Origin: Porphyrobacter sp.
GTDB taxonomy: Bacteria; Pseudomonadota; Alphaproteobacteria; Sphingomonadales; Sphingomonadaceae
DNA length: 44,664 nt
Assembly (NCBI GenBank): GCA_013911835.1
Contig: JACESM010000003.1
Location: 1 to 44,664 of the forward strand
Reading direction: 5' to 3'
The notes below the pieces were generated by a model. That model was not told where the DNA came from, made no database searches, and was given only the letters and a program-made list of their open reading frames with translations. The translations under genes were made by a program, and so were the position numbers. Of the stretch, positions 28,208 to 36,863 are shown piece by piece. Within the stretch, counting starts at the first letter, position 1; each line of letters begins with the position of its first letter.

Positions 28208-28963
28208 ATGAGCGGACGTTACACAGGAAAGACTGTGGCCATCACCGGGGCGGGTGAAGGCATGGGCCGTGCCATGGCACTGGCCTTTGCACGCGAGGGC
28301 GCAGCGGTGATGGCCTGCGATGTCAACGCCGCAGGACTTGAGGTGACCGCAGCGCAGCTCGGTTCTGCATCCGGCAACATCGCGACGATGGTCGTCGACG
28401 TGCGTGACGAGGCTGCGGTCGCTGCCTTTGCCGCCCGCGCCGCGCAGCCCACCGGCGCGCTCGATGTGATGATCTGCAACGCCGGGGTGAAGGGCGACTG
28501 GGCCCCGCTCGCCGAACAGCCGCGCGAGCAGCTCGATCTGGTGATCGACATCAATCTCAAGGGCGTGGTGTTGTGCATGAAGCATGCGCTCGCCCACATG
28601 ATCCCGGCGCGCTCGGGCGTGATCATCAACCTCGCCTCGGTGCAGAGCTTCCGCGTCGGCTTCCCGGGAGCGGCGTTCTATACGGCGAGCAAGGCGGCGG
28701 TGGTGGCGCTGACCCGTGCGGCAGCGCTGGAGAACGGGCAGTTCGGCATCCGCGCCGTCGGCATTGCGCCCGGCCCGATTGACACCCCGATGCTGCGGAG
28801 CGCCGGAGGAGACTGGCCGCCCCCGATCATCAACGACGTGCCGCTGGGACGCATCGGCCATGTCGATGACATCGCCAATGCGGCCTTGTGGCTTGCCTCC
28901 AGTGAGGCGAACTACATCAGTGGGGCCACGCTGACCATCGACGGGGGCTGGCTCGCCCCCTGA
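28208..28963 (+). CDS. SDR-family oxidoreductase
   Basis: TVAITGAGEGMGRAMALAFAREGA...VMICNAGVKG...YTASKAAVVALTRA...SGATLTIDGGWLAP. Confidence 0.93.
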   Translation: MSGRYTGKTVAITGAGEGMGRAMALAFAREGAAVMACDVNAAGLEVTAAQLGSASGNIATMVVDVRDEAAVAAFAARAAQPTGALDVMICNAGVKGDWAPLAEQPREQLDLVIDINLKGVVLCMKHALAHMIPARSGVIINLASVQSFRVGFPGAAFYTASKAAVVALTRAAALENGQFGIRAVGIAPGPIDTPMLRSAGGDWPPPIINDVPLGRIGHVDDIANAALWLASSEANYISGATLTIDGGWLAP

Positions 28964-29059
28964 GGACTGACGTCGAATTACGGGTAAGGCTCCGCCGCTT
29001 CCCGTGACATGAAATGACAGAGTTTGGAGCGAGAAAGCCAACGAGTCACTGGTGAAACT

Positions 29060-29350
29060 CTTGTCCAGATTCGGCCTGAAAAAGCCAAAAAATCCAGGGG
29101 TGAGAATTGGCAGATTTTGCGGGCACAGCATCGAAATGCGGCGAAGGTCGCAATGTCCGGAGATTTGCAGCCCATTTTTCCCTGTGGATTCGAATTTGAA
29201 CGGTTCCGTCGGCAAAGCGCCTTGAATCGGCCGCTTTGCCCGTCAACTTAATCTGGTCTTGCAACGATCAGAATTCGTTTGGAAATCTGCCTGAGCTGGC
29301 GCTGCGGAATGCCGACAGGCGCAGTGGCGCTCGGGTGTTTCGTGCCCCGC
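29060..29350 (+). repeat. Degenerate island-boundary repeat, copy 2
   Basis: gtccagattcggcctgaaaaagcc...ggtgagaattggcagattttgcgggcacagcatcg...cctgtggattcgaatttgaacggttccgtcggc...tttggaaatctgcctgagctggcgctgcggaatgcc; matches copies at about 2107-2400 and 40060-40470. Confidence 0.6.
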
Positions 29351-29661
29351 ATGTTTTCATTCGACATCCCGAAAGATGTTTCGAGATCCTCCCGTCCGTT
29401 CAGTCGCCGCCATGCCTCAACAAAGGTTCTGAGTTGGTACATTCCTGCCAATCGCCACTGCGTGCTTAATCGACCGCGGAGGCCGAAACCGACGGATCGT
29501 GAAGCAGCGATAATGGCACTGCCGTAAGCCCGACATGCAGTAAGTGACCCCGTATATTCCGCTAATCCCGAAGGATTTTTGCTACAATTCCTGCCGTTTT
29601 GACAGGTTACGCTTGGACTGCAATCTGCCATCCAAAGCTCGACTGGGAGCGTGAAAACAGC

Positions 29662-30465
29662 ATGACCACAGGAATACTATCGGGACGGGTCGCATTCGTC
29701 ACCGGCGGACTGCGCGGGATCGGCCTTGCCTGCGCGGCGCGGCTGGCCGCCGATGGGGCGGCAGTGGTGGTCTGCGATCTTGACGATCCGGCGGCGGCCG
29801 CGCCGGTGCTCGCCCCGCTGGGCACGGCTGTTAGTTACATCCGGGCGGATGTCACCAGCGAGGCCGATTGGCGGGCCGCCCACGATTTTGTGGTGGAGCG
29901 GCACGGCGCGCTGCATATCCTCATCAACAATGCCGGGACCGATCTGACCGGCGCGGTCGAGGCTATCGCCTTGGACGATTGGCGGCGGATCATGGCGGTC
30001 AATGTTGACGGGGTGTTCCTCGGCACGCGGATCTTCACCCCCTTGCTGGCGGCGAGCGGCGCGGGCGTTGCCGGGGGATCGAGCATCATCAACGTCAGTT
30101 CGATCATGGGGTTGGTCGGGATGAGCGAGGTGTCCGCTTACAACACCAGCAAGGGCGCAGTGCGGATGTTTACCAAGGGCATCGCGATGGAATTCGCCGC
30201 CAAGAGAATGCCGATCCGCGCCAATTCGCTGCATCCCGGCTTTGTCGAAACCCCGCTGCTGCACGCCGGGTTCGAACGCTGGGTTACCAAGGGGATTGCC
30301 GACAATGCCCAGGTGCTGATCGACGGGATGAACGCGGTGACCCCGATGGGGCGACTGGGACAGGCGGACGAAATCGCCGGGCCGGTGGCCTTCCTCGCCG
30401 GGCCGGACAGCAGTTTCATGACCGGGGCAGAGCTCGTGATCGACGGGGGGTGGACGGCGCAATGA
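29662..30465 (+). CDS. SDR-family oxidoreductase
   Basis: VAFVTGGLRGIGLACAARLAADGA...ILINNAG...YNTSKGAVRMFTKGIA...ELVIDGGWTAQ. Confidence 0.93.
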   Translation: MTTGILSGRVAFVTGGLRGIGLACAARLAADGAAVVVCDLDDPAAAAPVLAPLGTAVSYIRADVTSEADWRAAHDFVVERHGALHILINNAGTDLTGAVEAIALDDWRRIMAVNVDGVFLGTRIFTPLLAASGAGVAGGSSIINVSSIMGLVGMSEVSAYNTSKGAVRMFTKGIAMEFAAKRMPIRANSLHPGFVETPLLHAGFERWVTKGIADNAQVLIDGMNAVTPMGRLGQADEIAGPVAFLAGPDSSFMTGAELVIDGGWTAQ

Positions 30466-31241
30466 CGATCAATCTGAACAATGTGGTCGCGGTGGTCACC
30501 GGGGCCAATGGCGGCATCGGCAGCGCGATGGTGACCGCGATGGCGGCTGCGGGCGCGCGAGTGGTCGCCAGCGATTTGCAGCCGAGCACCAGCCTGACGG
30601 ATTGCGAACATTATCTGCCGCTTGATGTGACAAGCCCGGACAGCTGGCGCGACCTCACCGATTTTATGGCGCGCGAATATGGCCGGGTCGATGCGCTGGT
30701 CCACAATGCTGGAATCTCGATCGTGACCAAGTTCGAAGACACCCCGCTGGCCGAATTTCACCGGGTCAACGCGGTCAATGTCGATAGCGTGATTATCGGC
30801 ACGCAGGCGCTTTTGCCGCTGTTGAAGGTGGGCGGTCAGGGCCGTGCGGGCGGGGCCAGCGTGGTCAATGTCTCCAGCGTCGGAGGTCTGCGCGGCGCGC
30901 CGTTCAACGCCGCCTATTGCGCCAGCAAGGCGGCGGTCGCGATGCTGAGCAAGTGCATGGGGGCCGAGTTTGCCGCGCTGGGATACCCGGTGCGGGTCAA
31001 CAGCCTGCATCCTGGCGGGGTCGATACCGGAATGCTGGGCGGCATCTTCCAACGCTATGTCGATCTGGGCGTCATGCCCGATGTGGGCACCGCAATCGCT
31101 GGCACGGCGGCGCGCCACCCGATCGGGCGGATGGGCCGCCCGGAAGAAATCGCCAGCGGCGCGGTTTTCCTGTGTTCGGAAGCGGCCAGTTTCATGACCT
31201 GCGATGAATTGGTGATCGACGGCGGCTTTGCCTCGATCTAG
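30462..31241 (+). CDS. SDR-family oxidoreductase
   Basis: ATGA overlap; VVAVVTGANGGIGSAMVTAMAAAGA...YCASKAAVAMLSKCMG...ELVIDGGFASI. Confidence 0.93.
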   Translation: MTINLNNVVAVVTGANGGIGSAMVTAMAAAGARVVASDLQPSTSLTDCEHYLPLDVTSPDSWRDLTDFMAREYGRVDALVHNAGISIVTKFEDTPLAEFHRVNAVNVDSVIIGTQALLPLLKVGGQGRAGGASVVNVSSVGGLRGAPFNAAYCASKAAVAMLSKCMGAEFAALGYPVRVNSLHPGGVDTGMLGGIFQRYVDLGVMPDVGTAIAGTAARHPIGRMGRPEEIASGAVFLCSEAASFMTCDELVIDGGFASI

Positions 31242-31657
31242 CTCGCAAGCGGCAGCATCGGGGTGACGGTGTAGTGACGGCATTGCCACCCATCCGGCGT
31301 CTCGACGCATTCCATCCGGTACCGCACATGCATGGTGACCGAAGTGCCATCCCTGCCATGGCCCGCGCCGATGACATAGGCAGTCATTGCGCCCATCGCG
31401 CCATCCCAGCTTTCGGGCCGGAAATTGCTGATCGCGTGGAAACTGTGGCTGAGCGCGCCGAACACCCCTTCGTAAAAGGTGCGCAAACCGGCCCGATCCG
31501 GGATTACCGGCACGCCGATGGCGCTCATATCCGTCACCGCGTCCGGGGTGAAGACCGCCAGCAACCGGTCGATGTCAGCCAAGCTGTCGACGTTGTGGCA
31601 ATGATCGACCATCAACCGCTCAATCGCGGTGCGGACATGATCGGGCATGGGGTTCAT
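31238..31657 (-). CDS. NTF2/SnoaL-like protein
   Basis: IERLMVDHCHNVDSLADIDRLLAVFTPDAVTDMSAIG...HAISNFRPESWDG; small alpha+beta NTF2-like pattern. Confidence 0.75.
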   Translation of the reverse strand: MNPMPDHVRTAIERLMVDHCHNVDSLADIDRLLAVFTPDAVTDMSAIGVPVIPDRAGLRTFYEGVFGALSHSFHAISNFRPESWDGAMGAMTAYVIGAGHGRDGTSVTMHVRYRMECVETPDGWQCRHYTVTPMLPLAS

Positions 31658-31661
31658 CGCT

Positions 31662-32996
31662 CTAACTTGCCGCAGGCGGGGTCGGCTCGCCCAGCACCAT
31701 GTCATTGAGCAATTCGTGGAACCGCTGAATGCGCCTTTCCTGATAGCTTAGGATGCTGCCCTTGAAACCGCGTGATGCTAGCCCCTGCTGTTGGGTCGAT
31801 CCGATCGACAGATCCTGATCGGCGACAAATCCAAGGCTCACCCCGTCGCCATAGACCGAGTGGCGCTGCACCGCGTCGTGTTCCAACGGGATCGGCCCGA
31901 CCGGGCTTTCGACGTCGCTCATGCCGGCGACCGGGGGGTAAAGGCACCAGTGCTGGAAAATGCATTTAGCAGGGTCGGTCGGGTGCGGTTCGGTGCGCAG
32001 GATCTGGCACTGTTCGGGCGACATGGTGAGCGTGAGGTTGGGAAACAGCGTGCAGTGGAAATAGTCCACCAGCTGCTGATCAGTCATGGAATCATAATTG
32101 GTGAACCCGCGCGCCGGGCCCAGCGTGCGCTTGGCGTGAATGATCGCCTCGCGGATGTCGTTGGGGCGCCCGGCATAGGCATCGGGATCGACCCCCCATG
32201 CCCGGGCAATATCATCGAGCGGAGCGGGCACATTGTCGAATTGGCGGCGGGTGGTGGCCTGATGGCCCTTCATCCACATCGCGTTGTGCCCGCTTTCGTA
32301 CATTTCGAACAGTGTGTCATCCAGCCCGTCATTGATGAAGGTCGACAATTCGGGGTGGATTGTGGGCAGGTGATAGCTTTCGTTGAAATTGTCGCGGATG
32401 ATCTTCCAGTTGAACGGGGCATCGCACGACAGGTTCATTGCCCGCACCCAGGTTTCCAGCCCATATCCGGCGAGCTTTTCGGGCAGCGGGGCGAGCCATT
32501 CGATCAGCGGCGCGGCATTATCGTCCATGCACCAGAACACGAACGGCCCCCAGGTCTCGCACCGCAGTTCGGTGAGATGCACCTTGCCGCAGGGGCTGCC
32601 GCCGGGGAAATCATCGGGGTCCTGCACCTTGATCAGCGTGCCTGACGCATCAAACTGCCAGCCGTGATAAGAACAGGTGATCCGCGGGGACGACGCCACA
32701 TCGCCCAGCACCAGCCGGTTCCCGCGGTGCGGGCAGGCGTTGTAGAACGCCCGCACGGTGCCATCGGCCTGGCGCACCATGATCACCGATTCCTCGCCGA
32801 AATTGTGGCGCACGGTGTCGCCTTCTTCCTCGAATTCGGCGGTGACTGCGCCCAGATGCCAGACGCGCGGCCACAGATTGGCAAATTCCTTGTCCATCCA
32901 ATCGCGCGCGACATAGCGTTCCCCCGTGATCACATCGCCGCGCACCGGCTGATCGGCTCCTTCGGCGTATCGTGCCGCGCCATGCTGGATGTTCAT
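31662..32996 (-). CDS. Rieske non-heme iron oxygenase alpha subunit (RO3)
   Basis: FYNACPHRGNRLVLGDVASSPRITCSYHGWQF; NWKIIRDNFNESYHLPTIH. Confidence 0.93.
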   Translation of the reverse strand: MNIQHGAARYAEGADQPVRGDVITGERYVARDWMDKEFANLWPRVWHLGAVTAEFEEEGDTVRHNFGEESVIMVRQADGTVRAFYNACPHRGNRLVLGDVASSPRITCSYHGWQFDASGTLIKVQDPDDFPGGSPCGKVHLTELRCETWGPFVFWCMDDNAAPLIEWLAPLPEKLAGYGLETWVRAMNLSCDAPFNWKIIRDNFNESYHLPTIHPELSTFINDGLDDTLFEMYESGHNAMWMKGHQATTRRQFDNVPAPLDDIARAWGVDPDAYAGRPNDIREAIIHAKRTLGPARGFTNYDSMTDQQLVDYFHCTLFPNLTLTMSPEQCQILRTEPHPTDPAKCIFQHWCLYPPVAGMSDVESPVGPIPLEHDAVQRHSVYGDGVSLGFVADQDLSIGSTQQQGLASRGFKGSILSYQERRIQRFHELLNDMVLGEPTPPAAS

Positions 32997-33035
32997 TGAT
33001 CGCAATCCTCTGCCTGTAATGGTGCCGCGCGCTTA

Positions 33036-33059
33036 AAAACCGGCATCTTTGCCTGTTTT
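33036..33059. promoter_or_regulatory. Operator candidate O1: AAAACCGGCA-tctt-TGCCTGTTTT
   Basis: Palindrome in the RO3/TetR-2 divergent promoter; same motif at 33798, 36723 and 36768. Confidence 0.75.
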
Positions 33060-33142
33060 ATCGGGCGCGCGGCCCCGATCAAGCTCAGTTTTTAATTAGT
33101 TTGCCGTGACATTGCCCTGTTCTTGGCCCTAATGTCGCGGGC

Positions 33143-33799
33143 ATGGCAAGTTCGCTCCCGGCTCCGCTGCCCCACGATGATCCCGCGCCGCCGCGCTGGC
33201 AGCAGCGCAAAGCCGCCGCCACTCGCAAGCTGATCCTTGATGCGGCGACCGATTGTCTGGTCGAAGGCGGCTATGCCCGGCTGACCACGGTTGAGGTGCT
33301 GAAACAGGCGAATGTTTCGCGCGGGGCGATGCACCACCACTTCACCAGCCGTGCCGAACTGGTCAGCGCGCTGATCGACCATGTGCTGCACAAACGGCTC
33401 GAACGGTTCCTGTCGGATTACCTGTCGGCGCTAAAAGACACCAATCCCGCCCACGCCATCGCGGTTGCCACCGATGTGCACTGGCAAAGCATGAAGACGC
33501 CGGAATTTACCGCCTTTCTCGAACTGGTGATGGCGGCGCGCACCGATCCGGAATTGTCGGCCTTGCTGGTGCCGGCCACGCGCGAATTTGAACGCACGTG
33601 GATCAGCGAAGTCGAGCGCGCGATCCCGCAGTGGTCGGGGGCATCAGATCAAATGCTGCTGGCCAATGATGTCGCCGCCGCGCTGCACCTTGGCCTGCTG
33701 ATCAACCGCCCCTTCATCGAAGATCCCGCCCGGCGCGAAGCCGTGCGCGACACGCTGGTGGCGCTGGTGAAGGACATTTTCGCGCAGTCCAAGGGATAA
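33143..33799 (+). CDS. TetR-family transcriptional regulator (TetR-2)
   Basis: AATRKLILDAATDCLVEGGYARLTTVEVLKQANVSRGAMHHHFTSRAELVSALIDHVL. Confidence 0.93.
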   Translation: MASSLPAPLPHDDPAPPRWQQRKAAATRKLILDAATDCLVEGGYARLTTVEVLKQANVSRGAMHHHFTSRAELVSALIDHVLHKRLERFLSDYLSALKDTNPAHAIAVATDVHWQSMKTPEFTAFLELVMAARTDPELSALLVPATREFERTWISEVERAIPQWSGASDQMLLANDVAAALHLGLLINRPFIEDPARREAVRDTLVALVKDIFAQSKG

Positions 33800-33821
33800 A
33801 ACCGGCACGATTGCCTGATTT
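33798..33821. promoter_or_regulatory. Operator candidate O2: AAAACCGGCA-cgat-TGCCTGATTT
   Basis: Overlaps the TetR-2 stop codon and precedes RO4; same motif and N4 spacing as O1. Confidence 0.75.
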
Positions 33822-33894
33822 TCCGCCGAAGTGATAGTTGCCGCGCCCGCGCGCTGATCCACAATAACCGGCGTTGACCGGTGGGAGCAGGCGG

Positions 33895-35238
33895 ATGACA
33901 CAGCAGCATCAAATCCCAACGCCCTTGAACGGGCGCGATCCCGCCCATCTGCGCGGCGATCCGATCACCGGCGACCGCTACCATTCGGCCGATTTTGCCA
34001 AGGCCGAATGGGAGGGTCTCTGGACCCGAATCTGGCATATTGCCGGGCGGCTTGCCGACATTCCCGAACCGGGCGATTTCCTGGTCCATGATTTCATGAA
34101 GGAATCGGTGATCGTGGTGCGGCAGGATGACGGCACGATCCGCGCCTTCTACAACGCTTGCGGCCATCGGGGGATGCGGCTGGTGGGCGAATCCAGCTCG
34201 GTCGGGGCGTTTACCTGTCCCTATCACGGCTGGCGCTGGGGCACGGACGGGGTGCTGCAATATGCCCAAGACCCGCAGGATTTCCCCCAAGGCAACCCCT
34301 GCGGCAAGCTGCGGCTGAAGGAATTGCGCTGCGATAGCTGGGGCGGGTTTGCGTGGTACACGATGGACGATGCCGCGCCGTCGCTGGCCGATTATCTTGA
34401 TCCGATCCCGGCGCTTTACCGCAATTACGCGATGGACACCGCCGTGCGCGTGGCGTGGTACCGGATCGAACTGAACGCCAACTGGAAGTTCGTCACCGAC
34501 AATTTCTCCGAAAGCTACCACACCCGCACCGCCCATCCGCAGGTGCCGCCGTGGATCGATCAGGACGTCGATTCGGCGCGGCATGAAATGTGGCCGCAAG
34601 GGCATGGCCGCACCGTGCAACCGATGCGCCCATCGCTGACTGATCGGCCTGCCAGCGGCACCAACGGCGTGTTCGCCGCGATCCTGCAAGCATGGGACAT
34701 CGATCCCGAAAGCTATGCTAGTTACGATGATTTCGTGGTGCAGGGCTGGCACGATCTGAAGGCGGCCAAGCGGCGGCTGTGGCAGGCGCGCGGCTATTAC
34801 CACTACGAACACCTGAGCGACGAAGAAATCACCGATAGCCCGCACACGGTAATCTTCCCCAATGTGACGATCAGTTTTCTGCCCGATAACCTCGTCTTTT
34901 TCCGCAGTGAACCGCACGCGACCGATCCCGAAAAATGCTATTTCGATCTGTGGTGCATGGCCTTTCCCGTGGCGGGGCAGACCGAGGTTGAATCGATCAT
35001 GGCCGGGGTGCGCCCGCTGCGCGAGGCCGAGGTCTGCGAACACCGCAAGTTCGATAATGGCCGGGGCATTCCCGAATTGGCCGGACAGATCGTCTATCAG
35101 GATATGGAACTGGCCGAAGGGATGCAGGCCGGGATGCATTCGCGCGGGTACAGCGACGCCTATCTCGCCGCGCAGGAAACCCGGGTGCGGCATTTCCACG
35201 AGGTATTGAACGATTGGATTGCGGGCCGCCGCCCGTAA
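33895..35238 (+). CDS. Rieske non-heme iron oxygenase alpha subunit (RO4)
   Basis: FYNACGHRGMRLVGESSSVGAFTCPYHGWRW; NWKFVTDNFSESYHTRTAH. Confidence 0.93.
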   Translation: MTQQHQIPTPLNGRDPAHLRGDPITGDRYHSADFAKAEWEGLWTRIWHIAGRLADIPEPGDFLVHDFMKESVIVVRQDDGTIRAFYNACGHRGMRLVGESSSVGAFTCPYHGWRWGTDGVLQYAQDPQDFPQGNPCGKLRLKELRCDSWGGFAWYTMDDAAPSLADYLDPIPALYRNYAMDTAVRVAWYRIELNANWKFVTDNFSESYHTRTAHPQVPPWIDQDVDSARHEMWPQGHGRTVQPMRPSLTDRPASGTNGVFAAILQAWDIDPESYASYDDFVVQGWHDLKAAKRRLWQARGYYHYEHLSDEEITDSPHTVIFPNVTISFLPDNLVFFRSEPHATDPEKCYFDLWCMAFPVAGQTEVESIMAGVRPLREAEVCEHRKFDNGRGIPELAGQIVYQDMELAEGMQAGMHSRGYSDAYLAAQETRVRHFHEVLNDWIAGRRP

Positions 35239-35251
35239 CAGGAGAAAAATC

Positions 35252-35698
35252 TTGCCCTTTTCCGGCCCCTTGGAAGATCGCCTCGCCATCCGCGAGTTGA
35301 TGAACACCCATGCCCACGGCGTGATGACCCGCGATGCGGACATATGGGGATCAATCTGGGCGGATGATGCCGCGTGGTTCCTGCCCGAATATCCCGATCT
35401 CGGCACTTTCGAAGGCAAGGACGTGATTGTCGCATCGTGGGTCGAATCGATGAAGGTTTACGGCCTCGATAACATGGCCAAGCCGATGGTCTATTTCATG
35501 GAGCCGGGCAGCATCGTGGTGGACGGCGACCGCGCCGCCGCCGTCGCCTACACCCACGAATTGTATCAGCACCCCGAAACCGGCAAACTGGTGCGCGGCG
35601 CGGGGCGATATGACGACGAGCTTGAAAAGCGCGATGGCCGCTGGGTCTTCGTCCGGCGTGCCTACCGCATCCTGCACGAACAGATCAGCGACTACTGA
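35252..35698 (+). CDS. NTF2/SnoaL-like protein
   Basis: LEDRLAIRELMNTHAHGVMTRDADIWGSIWADDAAWFLPEYPDLGTFEGKDVIVASW; probable TTG start at 35252 behind ggagaaaaat. Confidence 0.8.
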   Translation: MPFSGPLEDRLAIRELMNTHAHGVMTRDADIWGSIWADDAAWFLPEYPDLGTFEGKDVIVASWVESMKVYGLDNMAKPMVYFMEPGSIVVDGDRAAAVAYTHELYQHPETGKLVRGAGRYDDELEKRDGRWVFVRRAYRILHEQISDY

Positions 35699-35702
35699 AG
35701 CC

Positions 35703-36704
35703 CTATATTTTCACGATCACCTTGCCGGTGTTCTGCCCGGTCATCAGCCGGGTGAAGGCGGCGAGCACCTTGTCGATCCCCTGCGTCTCGTCGAATTCAC
35801 CCAGCAACTGCCCTGCATCATACAGCGCGCGCAGTTCGGGGTAATAATCGCGCCCCTCGGCCATAAAATCGGGCAGGAAAATGCCGCGGATCGTCAACCG
35901 CTTCATCAGCACCTGATCGAACCGGGCCGGGCCGGGTGCGCCGCTTGTGGTGGTGTAACCTTCGATCAGCCCGCAAATCCCGATGCGGCCCTGCAAGGCC
36001 ATGTTGGGCAAGGCGGCATCGAGCAACGCACCGCCGACATTTTCGAAATAGGCATTGATACCGCCGCCGATCTTGGCGAGTTCGGCGGCCAAGTCCTGCT
36101 TGCGGTAATTGATCGCGGTGTCGATCCCCAGCGTGTCGGTCAGCCAGGCGCATTTATCGTCCGATCCGGCAATGCCGATCACCCGGCATCCCATCGCGCG
36201 GGCAATCTGGCAGGCAATGCTGCCGGTGGCCCCGGCGGCGGCGGACACCAGCACCGTTTCCCCGGCCGTGATGCCCAGCACATCGACCAGCCCGCACTGC
36301 GCGGTCCAACCGTTCAGTCCGAGCACGCCGAAATGATCGCGGATATCGGCCACATCCTCGTCCAGCCGGACCAAGCCCGACAGCGCCGGATCGACCAGCG
36401 AATGGGTCGCCCAATGGCCGAACCCGCGCACCAGATCGCCCGGCGCAAACCCGGCATGGCATGATTGCAACACCCGGCCGATGAATTGCCCCAGCATCGG
36501 CGTGCCAAGCGGGATCGGCGGCGAATAGCCATCCTCACGCGCGCTCATCCACACTCGCACGCCGGGGTCCATCGATAGGTACTGCGCTTCGACCAGCACC
36601 TGCCCTTCGCCGGGCGGAGCGGTCGCTTCTGCCACTAACGAGAGCGCAGCGGCATAATCATGCCCTTCGGGACGCGCGTCCAAACGCCAGAAATGTCGCT
36701 GCAT
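35703..36704 (-). CDS. Zinc-free MDR-family NADP-dependent oxidoreductase (CurA/LTB4 dehydrogenase-like)
   Basis: EAQYLSMDPGVRVWMS...GETVLVSAAAGATGSIACQIARAMGCRVIGIAGSDDKCAWL...FENVGGALLDAALPNMALQGRIGICGLIEGY; start MQRHFWRL at 36704. Confidence 0.9.
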   Translation of the reverse strand: MQRHFWRLDARPEGHDYAAALSLVAEATAPPGEGQVLVEAQYLSMDPGVRVWMSAREDGYSPPIPLGTPMLGQFIGRVLQSCHAGFAPGDLVRGFGHWATHSLVDPALSGLVRLDEDVADIRDHFGVLGLNGWTAQCGLVDVLGITAGETVLVSAAAGATGSIACQIARAMGCRVIGIAGSDDKCAWLTDTLGIDTAINYRKQDLAAELAKIGGGINAYFENVGGALLDAALPNMALQGRIGICGLIEGYTTTSGAPGPARFDQVLMKRLTIRGIFLPDFMAEGRDYYPELRALYDAGQLLGEFDETQGIDKVLAAFTRLMTGQNTGKVIVKI

Positions 36705-36722
36705 GATGATCCCTCGCTTACC

Positions 36723-36740
36723 ACCGGCACCTATGCCGGT
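36723..36740. promoter_or_regulatory. Operator candidate O3: ACCGGCA-ccta-TGCCGGT
   Basis: Perfect 7-bp arms with N4 spacer, in the MDR/TonB-receptor divergent region; same core as O1, O2 and O4. Confidence 0.65.
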
Positions 36741-36767
36741 TTGCCGCGCTGTCATAACCTAATACAT

Positions 36768-36791
36768 AAAACAGGCGCGTTTGCCGGTTTT
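36768..36791. promoter_or_regulatory. Operator candidate O4: AAAACAGGCG-cgtt-TGCCGGTTTT
   Basis: Same motif and N4 spacing as O1/O2, upstream of the TonB receptor gene. Confidence 0.75.
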
Positions 36792-36863
36792 CTGCTGCTA
36801 GCAGAAGGTCACGGCCCCGATCCACACTTGCAAGCCAGAGGGCCGAAAACGAGGGGATTTTTC

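Noticed and set aside
29560-29610. Half-site-like cctgccgttttgacagg upstream of the 29662 SDR
   Set aside because: Only one weak half-site resembles the TetR-2 operator; spacing and second arm do not match.
33649-35418. 589-aa minus-strand ORF opposite RO4
   Set aside because: Antisense to a Rieske oxygenase with intact metal-binding motifs; no independent domain evidence.
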